Positions 33,088 through 41,915 of a stretch of 64,000 nucleotides of DNA are shown here, one piece after another. The stretch's first letter is position 1. Each line of letters begins with the position of its first letter. Below the pieces are notes generated by a model. It ran no database searches and was not told the origin of the DNA. It saw nothing but the letters and a program-made list of their open reading frames with translations. The position numbers and the translations under genes are program-made. The DNA is from Nostoc sp. FACHB-973 (lineage in GTDB: Bacteria > Cyanobacteriota > Cyanobacteriia > Cyanobacteriales > Nostocaceae), in assembly GCF_014698115.1 (NCBI RefSeq), contig NZ_JACJSJ010000026.1, positions 27,960 through 91,959 on the forward strand, read 5' to 3'.

Positions 33088-34185
33088 TCAATCTCCTAAA
33101 TAAATACCCATACCACGGGCGGTTTTAACTAAAGTACCGTTGGGATCGACGGCGCTATATTGAGCGATCGCTTCTGTAATTGGTACGCTTAATACTTGGC
33201 GATTTTGCCACGTTACCATGCGATCGTATTTACCCTCTGCAATCAGATTAACTGCTGCTACGCCAAAGGCTGTGGCAACTAATCTATCTAGGGGGGAAGC
33301 AGTTCCACCGCGTTGAATGTGTCCTAAAACGGTGACTCGCGTTTCTACACCAATGTGCTGAATAATTTCATCGGCTAAATATTCACCAATTCCACCGTAT
33401 CGAGATTGACCTAAGCGATTTGTAATCGTGACGTTTTCCCCATCTTGGGTGCGAACTGCTTCGGAAACAATAATCAAACAATAGTTTTTGCCTTTCTCTT
33501 GGCGTTCTTTGATTTTGTGGCAAATGTGTTCAACTGTGTAGGGAATTTCTGGAATTAAAATTACATTTGCTCCGCCAGCAATTCCCGCAGCTATGGCTAT
33601 GTGTCCGGCATCACGCCCCATCACTTCCAAAATCATAACTCGGCTATGACTTGCAGCAGTAAAATGTAACCTATCTAATGCTTCTGTGGCAATATTTACT
33701 GCTGTATCAAAACCAATGGCATGTTCAGTAACGCCAATATCATTATCAATTGTTTTGGGAATTCCAACTAAGTTAATACCGCCTTGTTGTGCAAGGCGGC
33801 GGAGAATTGCCAAACTACCATCACCGCCAATACCAATCAAAGCGTCTAAACCTAGTTCATGGTAACCTGCAATGATTTCTTCGGAGCGATCGCATAAACT
33901 TCCATCCGTCATTGGAAAAGCAAAAGGGTCACCTTTATTGGTTGTCCCCAACATTGTGCCACCGGCAGTTAACAGCGAATCAACTTGATCGATTTCCAAG
34001 TTCGTGAATTGTGGCGGACGCGCCATCAATCCGAGAGTCGCTTGCCGAATTCCCAGAACCTCCCAGCCATAAGTACTCACCGCACAAGTTACTACAGCCC
34101 TAATCACAGCATTTAAGCCAGAACAATCTCCTCCACTTGTAAGAATTCCAATGCGTTTGGGTTCTCCCATATCTTTTCTTGACAT
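33088..34185 (-). CDS. pfkA: 6-phosphofructokinase
   Basis: 365 aa. N-terminal RIGILTSGGDCSGLNAVIRAVV, the phosphoryl-binding loop GIGGDGSLAI (120-128), PKTIDNDI (143-150), and MGRDAGHIAI are family hallmarks; the C-terminus holds the sugar-binding HIQRGG. The residue after GGD is Gly (G123), as in ATP-dependent enzymes; pyrophosphate enzymes have Asp there. K144 occupies the position that is Gly in E. coli PfkA and is usually Lys in PPi-type and clade-X enzymes. It is therefore an ATP-type enzyme by the first test and intermediate by the second. It phosphorylates fructose 6-phosphate in glycolysis. ATG 34185 is used; an in-frame ATG lies 15 bp downstream. Confidence 0.93.
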   Translation of the reverse strand: MSRKDMGEPKRIGILTSGGDCSGLNAVIRAVVTCAVSTYGWEVLGIRQATLGLMARPPQFTNLEIDQVDSLLTAGGTMLGTTNKGDPFAFPMTDGSLCDRSEEIIAGYHELGLDALIGIGGDGSLAILRRLAQQGGINLVGIPKTIDNDIGVTEHAIGFDTAVNIATEALDRLHFTAASHSRVMILEVMGRDAGHIAIAAGIAGGANVILIPEIPYTVEHICHKIKERQEKGKNYCLIIVSEAVRTQDGENVTITNRLGQSRYGGIGEYLADEIIQHIGVETRVTVLGHIQRGGTASPLDRLVATAFGVAAVNLIAEGKYDRMVTWQNRQVLSVPITEAIAQYSAVDPNGTLVKTARGMGIYLGD

Positions 34186-34614
34186 TTTGATCCAAATATA
34201 TTTAGTAGTCGATTAAACTTCAGCCTGAGTTAGTAATAGATTAAACCCAAACAAAAGCTCTCCCTGTAAATGCCAAGGTAATTTTATGTTGCTTTTGTAT
34301 CCAAAAACAAACTATGTTTAAAATCTTTTCAAGTCATACCAATTCTGTATGAAGGTGCGCCATACATAAGAGACCATTGATAAAGTAATTCTTTTGTAGG
34401 GTGTGTTACGCCGTAGGCTAACGCACCATATTATACAGCAGTTCCCGGTGTTATGAGGTACGTTCTCAGTCGTGAAAGGATACAGGAGATAGCGGGGAAT
34501 GGGGAAAAAACTGTACTTCATAACAGCAGGAAGCGCTGTATAGCGGTGCGTTACCCGCTCATGTCATCTTTTTCGTGAAAAATTATATCGAAACATGCGC
34601 CTATGTCTAGCTAT
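34186..34614. other. Intergenic region holding a long imperfect palindrome
   Basis: No gene is supported; an open frame at 34318-34521 lies across the palindrome and is not coding-like. See the element at 34419-34553. Confidence 0.5.
34419..34553. repeat. Imperfect 135-bp palindrome of the TAACGCACC family
   Basis: From outside in: TAACGCACC (34419-34427) / GGTGCGTTA (34545-34553); TATACAGC (34432-34439) / GCTGTATA (34535-34542); TGTTATGA (34449-34456) / TCATAACA (34518-34525). The centre contains GGGGAAT heptamers. Another inserted short element at the centre is possible. Confidence 0.7.
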
Positions 34615-35883
34615 TCACATACCACGATCGCGTTCTAAATCATCAATTACTTTTTGGAAATACCACTCGTCTGACATTCCAGGATAATAATCCTGCTTTT
34701 GCTCAATTAATCGTTCGGCGATTTCCCAATATCCCCCCACCATTCGCAGAAGTCGCTGACGCAGTAAGTTATAGTTTTGCTTTTTGGACTGTGGACTAAA
34801 TTTTTGAATTTTTTCTAGGCTACTTAAGACTTGTTGATAATTTCCCCAGTCTTCTTGTTCACAAAAAATACTCGCCGCGCGTTGATAGTTCTCCACAGCA
34901 TTTTGCATTTCTTCTATGCAAGAATAGGCAATACCGCGATTGTAGTAAGCTTGAGCATCATTAGGATTGATTTGCAGTGCTTGGGTGTAATCTTGAATTG
35001 CACCGAGATAGTTGCCCATTGCCCGATAGGCATTACCTCTGGCAATATAGACTAAGGCATCTTCAGGTTGCATCTGGAGTGCTTGATTCAGGTCTGCCAT
35101 CGCTCCAGTATGATCTCCCAACACAGAACGTGCTTTGCCTCGATTGCGATAGACAATGGCATCTTGAAAATTTAGTCGCAATGCTTGATTAAAATCTGCG
35201 ATCGCTTCTCGATAATTTCCCATTTTACAGCGCACAACGCCACGACAGCAGTAAGCTTGGGCATCTTGCGGATCGGCTTTCAATACCCAGTTTAAATCCG
35301 CTAGTGCCTCTTGGGTATCTCCTTTTTCAGCCTTTTCTAATAATTGCGTGAAATATTCTTTTGTCGATAAAATCGGCGCATTTGGAGAACGCGATTGCTG
35401 TACAGCAGGTAATTCTTGGGGTTGTAAATGTTTAATTTGTTCCAGACACAGGCGACAATTCTCTTTGTCTTGCTGTTCTAGATATAACCCAGCAGCTTTT
35501 TTAAAGTTAGCGATCGCATCTTGAATATAACCCTGTTTGCGCCGCACCATTCCCCGCAGCTGATAAGCTGGAGCATAATTGAGATTGAAACGAATAGCGC
35601 GTTCAACGTCCTCCAATGTCCCCGGCAAATTTTTCAGCGCCAGCCTTGCTAATGCACGACAATAATAAGCCTCTACACTCTCAGGATTGAGCTTCAGAGC
35701 CTCAGTATAATCTGAAACAGCTTTGAGGAATGCTCCTGAGTCATAGTATGCCAAACCCCGTTGCAAATAAGCTTCGATAAAGTAAGGCGTTAATTGTAAA
35801 GCATGGCTAAATTCCTCAATTGCTCCAGCGTAGTCTTTTCGCTTTGCCTTTTCCAATCCCCTATTGTAGAATTCTTCATTCAT
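34615..35883 (-). CDS. Tetratricopeptide repeat protein
   Basis: 422 aa made of about nine to ten TPR units in two blocks: residues ~1-140 and ~175-345, with the usual A..G.Y..A...Y..AL...P pattern (for example AIQDYTQALQINPNDAQAYYNRG). The C-terminal ~60 residues (LLRQRLLRMVGGYWEIAERLIEQKQDYYPGMSDEWYFQKVIDDLERDRG) do not look like TPR. No signal peptide or membrane segment, so it is probably a cytosolic scaffold. Partner unknown. It shares its strand with pfkA upstream but is separated by 430 bp of repeats. Confidence 0.85.
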   Translation of the reverse strand: MNEEFYNRGLEKAKRKDYAGAIEEFSHALQLTPYFIEAYLQRGLAYYDSGAFLKAVSDYTEALKLNPESVEAYYCRALARLALKNLPGTLEDVERAIRFNLNYAPAYQLRGMVRRKQGYIQDAIANFKKAAGLYLEQQDKENCRLCLEQIKHLQPQELPAVQQSRSPNAPILSTKEYFTQLLEKAEKGDTQEALADLNWVLKADPQDAQAYCCRGVVRCKMGNYREAIADFNQALRLNFQDAIVYRNRGKARSVLGDHTGAMADLNQALQMQPEDALVYIARGNAYRAMGNYLGAIQDYTQALQINPNDAQAYYNRGIAYSCIEEMQNAVENYQRAASIFCEQEDWGNYQQVLSSLEKIQKFSPQSKKQNYNLLRQRLLRMVGGYWEIAERLIEQKQDYYPGMSDEWYFQKVIDDLERDRGM

Positions 35884-36042
35884 GGCGTTTATTTGCTTGA
35901 TTCAACTAGTTAAATTCGAGCAGGCTTGCTTTGTAGCCTAACCTATGGATTGACTCTTGATATTTTAAGTATTCAGCTTGGCTTTGCCTGATTTCGTAAT
36001 TTTCGCTGAATCTAGTTAATTACAGCAAAATTGCAAATTCAG

Positions 36043-36082
36043 TAGTCAGAATTCAGGAGTCAGAATTCAGAAGTCAGAATTC
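36043..36082. repeat. CAGAATT-type heptamer repeat
   Basis: TCAGAATTCAGGAGTCAGAATTC-like alternation upstream of the antiporter gene. The same family recurs at 37493-37567 and 44201-44325. Confidence 0.75.
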
Positions 36083-36184
36083 AAAAGAATTTATTTTCTA
36101 AAATCTACCTATAGGTGATTTCTAATTAGAAGATATTGCAACTAAGCTGACAAAGCAAGGCTGAATTTTTATATAGTTTCCTAT

Positions 36185-37483
36185 ATGATAGATATCTATA
36201 TTATTGACCTATTTGTAATTGGTCTGCTTTTACTAATGGTCACCTTGGGGTCAGGTTGGATTTCCCGATTACCTCTTTCTTTTGCGATTATCTATCTACT
36301 GGTTGGCATTTTGTTAGGGCCTTACGGCTTCGGACTGATTCAACTACGTCGAGATCAAGCATTCAACGCTGAATTACTGCAAAAGCTCACAGAATTCGTA
36401 GTAATTATTTCTGTGTTTAGCTGCGGTTTAAAAATTGTTCGTCCTCTCAAGTTAGAAGTTTGGGGAATTACAGCCCGACTAATTGGATTTTTAATGCCAA
36501 TTTCAATTTTTGCCTTAGCTGTTGTGGGTAAATTATTTTTAGGTATGAATTGGGGAGAAGCGATTTTATTAGGAGCAATCCTCGCCCCAACCGATCCAGT
36601 ATTAGCTTCCGAAGTTCAATTGACTGATGTCAAGGATAAAGATGAGTTACGCTTTGGTTTAACTTCTGAAGGTGGGTTAAATGATGCTTTAGCTTTTCCG
36701 TTTGTTTATTTTGGGATTTATGCCCTTAAAGATGATAACTGGGGCAACTGGTTTAAACAGTGGATTGTAGTTGATTTAATTTGGGCGATCGCTGCTGGCA
36801 TTGTCATGGGATTTGTTGTGGCTAAAGCAATAGTTTGGTTCGATCAAAAAATTCAAAAACGTCGTCAGGTTGATGAGTCGATGGAAGATTTTGTGGCGAT
36901 CGCTACAATTTTGTTAACTTATTCTTTGACAGAAATTGTTAATGGCTATGGATTTTTAGCAGTATTTGTTGCTGGGTTAGTCGTTCAGCGCAGTTACAGA
37001 AATCCTGACAAACCACTAGAACAATTAGAATTTATCGAGCGAATCGAAAAGCTCTTAGAAGTCGGGACAATTTTGATATTGGGGTCGATATTATTAGTCA
37101 AGCCCATGTTAAACTATGCCGCTCAATCTTTGTTAGTGATATTTTTGTTGTTTATAATTATCCGACCTTTAGGAGTCTGGATTAGTACAATAGGGAAACG
37201 TCCTATCTATTCTCACCGCCGCACCTTGAACCCAGGAACACGTTTGTTATTAGGTTGGTTTGGCATTCGCGGTGTTGGCTCTTTATATTATCTTGCCTAT
37301 GCGTTTGGTAAAGGCTTAGAAGGCGAAGTTGCAGAACAAATTTCCTGGATAACTTACACTACTATTGTGGTTTCTGTAATTGTACATGGAATTAGTGCAA
37401 CTCCCTTAATGGGGTGGTATGAACGTACCATTGCCAAGTATGCAAAGACTACTCCTCCTGATACAATTGATGAGTTTGAGTAA
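36185..37483 (+). CDS. Cation:proton antiporter (CPA1/NhaP type)
   Basis: 432 aa, about 12-13 membrane helices. The conserved core is visible: APTDPVLASEVQ (the TDP half-helix crossing motif) and LTSEGGLNDALAFPFVYF (the ND motif of CPA1 exchangers). The short cytosolic C-terminus (YAKTTPPDTIDEFE) rules out a large regulatory domain. By family knowledge it trades Na+ or K+ for H+ in pH and salt homeostasis; the ion is not fixed by the sequence. The gene appears monocistronic; heptamer repeats on both sides separate it. Confidence 0.9.
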   Translation: MIDIYIIDLFVIGLLLLMVTLGSGWISRLPLSFAIIYLLVGILLGPYGFGLIQLRRDQAFNAELLQKLTEFVVIISVFSCGLKIVRPLKLEVWGITARLIGFLMPISIFALAVVGKLFLGMNWGEAILLGAILAPTDPVLASEVQLTDVKDKDELRFGLTSEGGLNDALAFPFVYFGIYALKDDNWGNWFKQWIVVDLIWAIAAGIVMGFVVAKAIVWFDQKIQKRRQVDESMEDFVAIATILLTYSLTEIVNGYGFLAVFVAGLVVQRSYRNPDKPLEQLEFIERIEKLLEVGTILILGSILLVKPMLNYAAQSLLVIFLLFIIIRPLGVWISTIGKRPIYSHRRTLNPGTRLLLGWFGIRGVGSLYYLAYAFGKGLEGEVAEQISWITYTTIVVSVIVHGISATPLMGWYERTIAKYAKTTPPDTIDEFE

Positions 37484-37492
37484 CAATCAAAC

Positions 37493-37567
37493 AGGAGTCA
37501 GGAGTCAGAATTCAGGAGTCAGAATTCAGGAGTCAGAATTCAGAATTCAGAATTCAGAATTCAGAAG
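37493..37567. repeat. CAGAATT/CAGGAGT heptamer tandem array
   Basis: About ten heptamers in tandem, alternating GTCAGAATT, CAGGAGT and CAGAATT units. Noncoding, just after the antiporter stop. Confidence 0.85.
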
Positions 37568-37605
37568 TTATACCATTTCAGTTTAAAGTTGATACAAATA
37601 CCTTG

Positions 37606-37633
37606 GTAGGGTAGCACAGCTGTGCTACCCTAC
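37606..37633. repeat. 28-bp dispersed palindrome, copy 3 (perfect)
   Basis: Identical to the copies at 8072-8099 and 45636-45663. Confidence 0.9.
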
Positions 37634-37739
37634 GGTAAATCTATATGTATCAAGATTTTCGTGAAATGGTATCAGAATTCTCAATTCAGTAATTGTTTGT
37701 AAATAAATTCTGATTGTCTTCCGTTTTTCCTACTATTTT

Positions 37740-38123
37740 CTACTTACCTGTCGCCTTTTCAACTATCTCTCCAGCTTTATCAAGTAAATTAGGCTCAGAC
37801 TTTCCTTCAGCCTTTAAATTTCTTTCATAAGCCTTCTCGATAGTTCCAAGGTTTTGAGAATCTTTTACCGCTTGTTCGTAAGCCTCTTGTCGTGCTTCTT
37901 CTTGAACGCCAACACCAGGATCGTATTCGTTAGCGCGGTTAATTTTTTCTTCAGAGTTAGGTTTATACTCTGGAGGTATTAGCTTTAATTCTTCAAGAGT
38001 AGTTGCATAACTAGCCTGCTGAATGAAAATGAATGAACCAGACAAGCTCATGAAAATCATCAAGCTAACAATCACCAAGCTTGAACGTAAAGCTTTCTTT
38101 AAGGTTAATAAAATTTTGGGCAT
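37740..38123 (-). CDS. Small exported protein resembling cyanobacterial low-temperature-induced proteins
   Basis: 127 aa from the ATG at 38123, with AGGAGAG just upstream; an earlier Met 33 bp upstream is not needed. The N-terminus has a basic then hydrophobic stretch (LVIVSLMIFMSLSGSFIFI), probably a signal peptide or anchor, followed by QQASYATTLEELKLIPPEYKP. The rest is highly charged and helical, with DPGVGVQEEARQEAYEQ and a short coiled-coil-like end (EIVEKATGK). I recall the PGVGVQEEARQ..YE motif in small Nostoc proteins called low-temperature-induced; that name rests on memory only. Probably a stress-linked periplasmic or membrane-bound helix-rich protein. Confidence 0.6.
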   Translation of the reverse strand: MPKILLTLKKALRSSLVIVSLMIFMSLSGSFIFIQQASYATTLEELKLIPPEYKPNSEEKINRANEYDPGVGVQEEARQEAYEQAVKDSQNLGTIEKAYERNLKAEGKSEPNLLDKAGEIVEKATGK

Positions 38124-38272
38124 GAAGAACTCTCCTAATTTTCTGTATTGAGCCACTGTTATGTATAAATAGATTTAACATCCAAGGCTCACAGGCATCC
38201 TAATTGTTTAGGTATAGTTCTTCCTTCTACCGCAGGGTATATTAATTTTGTGATGTAGATCTAAATGTAGGG

Positions 38273-38298
38273 TGTGTTATGCCGAAGGCTAACGCACC
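38273..38298. repeat. TAACGCACC-type inverted repeat copy
   Basis: GGTGTGTTATGCC...GGCTAACGCACC, the standard form of this dispersed palindrome with GTAGG at its left edge. Confidence 0.6.
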
Positions 38299-38332
38299 TT
38301 AAATTGTTGATGATGCCGTACTCTTGATTATA

Positions 38333-38402
38333 ATACCAATTAGATTAATCATTGGAACACATCCTTGGGTCAAGAAGACGCGATGAATCGCGTCTCTACA
38401 AG
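38333..38402. repeat. 70-bp dispersed repeat, copy A
   Basis: It includes ATCCTTGGGTCAAG followed by the hairpin GACGCGAT-GA-ATCGCGTC and TCTACAA. A reverse-oriented copy lies at 45746-45812, with the same order (ATACCAATT..., AATCATT, CACATCCTTGGG...). Confidence 0.7.
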
Positions 38403-38420
38403 TTAAAAAAACGTATTAAC

Positions 38421-39527
38421 CTATGACCAATTGTGATGAATTTTAATTCCTCGGCTTTGCATTGTATATTCAAATAAATCTGTTGGTAGTGCTTCTTCCA
38501 CAGGAAAAACGCCTGGTTTATTAAGTTTACCTTCTAGCAATAACTGAGCAATACTACCAGTACCACAACCAGAAGCACCTGCTGTATTTTCATGCACTAA
38601 ATTTGAACAATAAACGGCTGTTTCACCATTTTTTTGTCCTGTAACTTCTGAACGAACTGCTACGCCAATACCACTAAAACTATCGGTGACATCTGTCATC
38701 AAATGGCTGACATGAGAAAGAAATTCAATCATGTAAAGACGCTGCATTAACCTCTTAGGAAAAACATGTGCTGCAATCCAAGTGAGGTGATTGTAAAAAT
38801 CGGGTACAGAACCAAATTTGGTAATTACAGTTTTCACTGATGGAAAGGCTTTGGGTAGTGTAAAGGTTTCTGGCATATCAAACCAGTAAACTCCATTGCT
38901 TTCATAGGGAGTTGGAAATTCAACGACTTCTCTTTCACTATAAGGCTTGACTATCTCCCATTTTCCATTGATCCAAGCTTCAAAAGGATGTTGCAATCCC
39001 AGAAAAGTTGTTCGCATTACTGTAATGCCAGCACCACCAGAACCAGAAACTAAATAACTTAAATGGATCTTTTCTGGTTGCTCGAATTGTTCAACGCCCT
39101 GACGTACCATGCTGTTAGAAATACCAGGAAAAATGCCAGTATTAATAATCGCTGTTACCCCAGCAGCGGCAGCTTGTTGATGATAATTGAGAGCTTTACT
39201 AGTATAAGAACGGTGGTCGCTGACATCTATATAGTTAACGCCTTGAGCAATACAAGTTTCTAGAACATTAGTATCTCTGTAGTGAAATGGCCCTGCACAG
39301 TGGATGACTAAATTAGAGTTAGCGATCGCTCCTCTTAATTTATCAATTTCTGCTAGGTCTAATACTAAAAACTCTACTTGCCCTCCTGAAGATAAGCTAA
39401 CGCCTTTCCCAGTTTCGGCAGAACGCCCAGTAATTGTAATTTGTGCCTGCGTATAGGTAGCTAGATCCTGAGCAACACTGCTACCAATGCGCCCCCGTCC
39501 GCCAAGAATTAAAACTCTATCTGTCAT
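38421..39527 (-). CDS. Saccharopine dehydrogenase-like NADP-binding protein
   Basis: 368 aa. Rossmann start DRVLILGGRGRIGSSVAQDL, then TITGRS, DVSDHRSYTSKAL and GIFPGISNSMVRQGV. The C-terminal part (FEAWINGKWEIVKPYSEREVVEFP) matches the saccharopine dehydrogenase-related family, which covers lysine metabolism enzymes and many trans-acting relatives. No clear lysine-pathway partner is adjacent, so enzyme identity is open. It is on the same strand as, and next to, the carotenoid desaturase gene, with a gap of 145 bp, and converges with the low-temperature-like gene's neighbour DNA. Read as a family call only. Confidence 0.8.
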   Translation of the reverse strand: MTDRVLILGGRGRIGSSVAQDLATYTQAQITITGRSAETGKGVSLSSGGQVEFLVLDLAEIDKLRGAIANSNLVIHCAGPFHYRDTNVLETCIAQGVNYIDVSDHRSYTSKALNYHQQAAAAGVTAIINTGIFPGISNSMVRQGVEQFEQPEKIHLSYLVSGSGGAGITVMRTTFLGLQHPFEAWINGKWEIVKPYSEREVVEFPTPYESNGVYWFDMPETFTLPKAFPSVKTVITKFGSVPDFYNHLTWIAAHVFPKRLMQRLYMIEFLSHVSHLMTDVTDSFSGIGVAVRSEVTGQKNGETAVYCSNLVHENTAGASGCGTGSIAQLLLEGKLNKPGVFPVEEALPTDLFEYTMQSRGIKIHHNWS

Positions 39528-39637
39528 TACTCCGGCATTAGCAACACTAACTTTATTTCATCAGTTTTGTGTCTCCTTTGTCATCGGTTATAGGTGTGAT
39601 TTATTGCATTTCACAAAACTCTTCCTACAGATACGTT

Positions 39638-39665
39638 GTAGGGTAGCACAGCTGTGCGCCCCTAC
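39638..39665. repeat. 28-bp dispersed palindrome, diverged copy 4
   Basis: The left arm is intact (GTAGGGTAGCACAG); the right arm is changed (CTGTGCGCCCCTAC). Confidence 0.7.
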
Positions 39666-39672
39666 ATTGCCC

Positions 39673-41187
39673 CTACATTTGCGCTTCAATTTGCCTGACT
39701 ACTGTTAGCGCTGAATAACTCACCCCTGCAGTGCCTTCGCCGGGATGGGTGGAGTCACCAACTAACCACAGATGTTGGATTGGTGTACGATTGGCGAAGC
39801 CGAAGGGGCCGAAAGTGGGGATTCTTTGACCGATACCGCCAACTATACCTCGATCGCGGGCTGTGTAATGAGCAAAGCTGCGGGGCGTTGCGGCTTCTAC
39901 GTGAATCATCGTTTCTGGTTTGAGATAAAAGTATTCGGCAAGACGAGCGATCGCTTGTTGGGTATACTTTTGTTTTAATCCTGGATAATCTTGGGTTTGC
40001 CACCACGGTGTAGGATCGACGAATGAGGAAGCGATAATTGTGGCTTTACCTTCTGGGGCGCGACCATCTCCAGGATGACTGACGGAAACAAATAAGGAAT
40101 TATTCTCGCCAATGGGGCCGTTGGCATCATACAAAAATTGTAGATGGGGTGGACAATCCAAGGGAATAGCGCTGGCATCTACACCCAAATAAACCACAAA
40201 AGCGCCCGATGCTTGGGGCAGTTTTTCCACTCTGTTTTGATAACCAGACGGCGCTTTTTCTCCTAACAACTGCACCAAGTTTTGTACGGTGACGTTGCTA
40301 ACTACATGGTCGGCTGCTTCTGTCCACACTTCGCCAGTTTTCTGATTTCTAATCTTGACAGCAGTGGCTTTGCCGTTTTCGACTTTGATTTGTTCTACGG
40401 TGTGGCGCATCAATAATTTGCCGCCATCTCTTTCTAAGGATTCTACCAGGCGATCGCTTAATACTTGCATACTACCTTGGAGATGAAATAATCCTTGGGG
40501 TAGTTGCGATACACTCAAGGCTGTGGCGGCGTAAAGTAATGCTGTTTCTTCAGCGTTGACTTGGGAATACAACTTCAGTTGCAAATCTAAAAATGTTCTC
40601 AGTCGTTGGTCGTTTCCCACTCCACATAACCGCAAAGCATCTCCCACCGTCAACAAGGTGAAGGGTACAGTAATTAATGTACTGGGACGTACCGCTTGGG
40701 TTAACTGCCAGAAATCCCATAAATTACGCGGTGGTAGCACCGGGTCACGTCCTTGAAATTCCCAGCTAGCATTAAATAAAGTTGCCATTAATTGCCAGAA
40801 TGGTTCACTACCAGGAAACTGCCTTTGTCGTTCCTCTTGCCATTTCTTTTGGTCGCGCCAAACGTTGATGGGTGTAGTTTCTCCAGGTAAATATACCGCA
40901 CAAGCTGGGTCACAAGGCGTGGCTTCTGGTAAATCTATTTCCAATTCTGAGAAAATCCGGTGGTGAATTCCCCCTGGTTCCAACCCTGCAACTTGAGTTG
41001 CACCGACATCAAAGGTAAATCCTTGGCGTTTAAATGTCGAAGCACAACCTCCCGGTGCGATCGCTTGATCTAAAATTAAGACGCTGTAACCTCTATGGGC
41101 TAATAATGCCCCAGCAGTCAGTCCACCAATTCCCGCACCAATGATGACAACACGAGATTTAGTTTTTTCAGCAGAAATCTTGGGCAT
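39673..41187 (-). CDS. crtD: Carotenoid desaturase of the CrtD (C-3',4') type
   Basis: 504 aa. FAD motif GAGIGGLTAG (17-26), SVLILDQAIAPGGCASTFKRQGFTFDVGATQ, and C-terminal WLVGDSTHPGEGTAGVSYSALTV, the usual FAD-contact end of phytoene-desaturase-type enzymes. The GGCASTF pattern and length (~500) fit the CrtD/CrtI-like group rather than plant PDS/ZDS. In cyanobacteria, CrtD introduces the 3',4' double bond of myxoxanthophyll-type carotenoids. A CrtO/CrtI relative cannot be ruled out without alignment. It is the second carotenoid desaturase in this window, 12 kb from zds. Confidence 0.75.
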   Translation of the reverse strand: MPKISAEKTKSRVVIIGAGIGGLTAGALLAHRGYSVLILDQAIAPGGCASTFKRQGFTFDVGATQVAGLEPGGIHHRIFSELEIDLPEATPCDPACAVYLPGETTPINVWRDQKKWQEERQRQFPGSEPFWQLMATLFNASWEFQGRDPVLPPRNLWDFWQLTQAVRPSTLITVPFTLLTVGDALRLCGVGNDQRLRTFLDLQLKLYSQVNAEETALLYAATALSVSQLPQGLFHLQGSMQVLSDRLVESLERDGGKLLMRHTVEQIKVENGKATAVKIRNQKTGEVWTEAADHVVSNVTVQNLVQLLGEKAPSGYQNRVEKLPQASGAFVVYLGVDASAIPLDCPPHLQFLYDANGPIGENNSLFVSVSHPGDGRAPEGKATIIASSFVDPTPWWQTQDYPGLKQKYTQQAIARLAEYFYLKPETMIHVEAATPRSFAHYTARDRGIVGGIGQRIPTFGPFGFANRTPIQHLWLVGDSTHPGEGTAGVSYSALTVVRQIEAQM

Positions 41188-41246
41188 TGATACTTATTTT
41201 TTATAATTCTTAACATTACTACTCATAATTTTACAGCGTTATTGAT

Positions 41247-41371
41247 TAGACTTCTTGCATAAATCAAAAAAAACAACCCCACCCCGCCTTTGACTTACGT
41301 CAAAGTCTCCCCTCCCCGCAAGCGGGGAGGGGCTGGGGGTGGGGTATTAGGGGACTTTTGCAAGAGGTCTA
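41247..41371. mobile_element. MITE candidate with TA target duplication
   Basis: Ends GACTTCTTGCA (41249-41259) and TTTTGCAAGAGGTC (41356-41369) form an imperfect terminal inverted repeat flanked by TA on each side (41247-41248, 41370-41371). Inside is a second palindrome, CAACCCCACCCC...GGGTGGGGT, with CCCCTCCCCGC AAGC GGGGAGGGG at its core. About 125 bp, no ORF. TA duplication and short TIRs suit IS630/Tc1-derived MITEs. Confidence 0.7.
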
Positions 41372-41396
41372 TTGAAGCACAATTGTTGCTAGGGGC

Positions 41397-41606
41397 GCAT
41401 CGACCTGCACCTTAGATGCATCGACCTGCACCTTAGATGCATCGACCTGCACCTTAGTTGCATCGACCTGCACCTTAGTTGCATCGACCTGCACCTTAGT
41501 TGCATCGACCTGCACCTTAGTTGCATCGACCTGCACCTTTGATGCATCGACCTGCACCTTAGTTGCATCGACCTGCACCTTAGTTGCATCGACCTGCACC
41601 TTTGAT
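41397..41606. repeat. 21-bp tandem repeat, ten units
   Basis: Ten units of GCATCGACCTGCACCTTAGTT (last position(s) vary: AGTT, AGAT, TGAT), each exactly 21 bp, starting at 41397, 41418, ... 41586, then a truncated unit. It is a multiple of three, so several frames stay open, including a heptapeptide VQVDATK on the minus strand. No start site, leader or flanking gene supports translation. Confidence 0.9.
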
Positions 41607-41915
41607 GCATCGCCTCATATCATGTCCACCAATTACTTATCAAAAAAACTCTCCGCGTCTCCCTGTCCCCCCGTCCCCGCGTCAGCCCTAATAATAAGTC
41701 TTCAACCAGACATGATATTACGTCTGTATCTCCTTCTCATGTCAGTCATCGTATCTTGCACTGCGCGTGTCGATACAATTCGACTTTTTCAACTGGGCTT
41801 TATACTCAGAACTAAAGTTTTCATTCATACTTCTTTCGTCCTGACTCCTGCCCTTTGCTTCTTGGCTTGTCTTATAAGATAAAGGAGTAACGTAGCTCTC
41901 CCCACCCAAGTAGCA

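Larger units (their letters stand above)
41188..41915. other. Repeat-rich intergenic region between crtD and the M16 peptidase
   Basis: Contains the TA-flanked element (41247-41371), the 21-bp array (41397-41606) and some open frames without coding character. The last 250 bp (41640-41900) hold no repeat that I recognise. Confidence 0.6.

Noticed and set aside
41397..41606. CRISPR array
   Set aside because: The units are directly adjacent and nearly identical, with no variable spacers and no cas genes nearby.
41369..41610. Coiled-coil-like protein from the 21-bp repeat array (VQVDATK repeats)
   Set aside because: Open only because the unit is a multiple of three; no start, no RBS and no flanking domain.
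41622..41882. 86-aa frame downstream of the repeat array
   Set aside because: Overlaps GTCCCCGCGT low-complexity DNA and lacks any coding sign.
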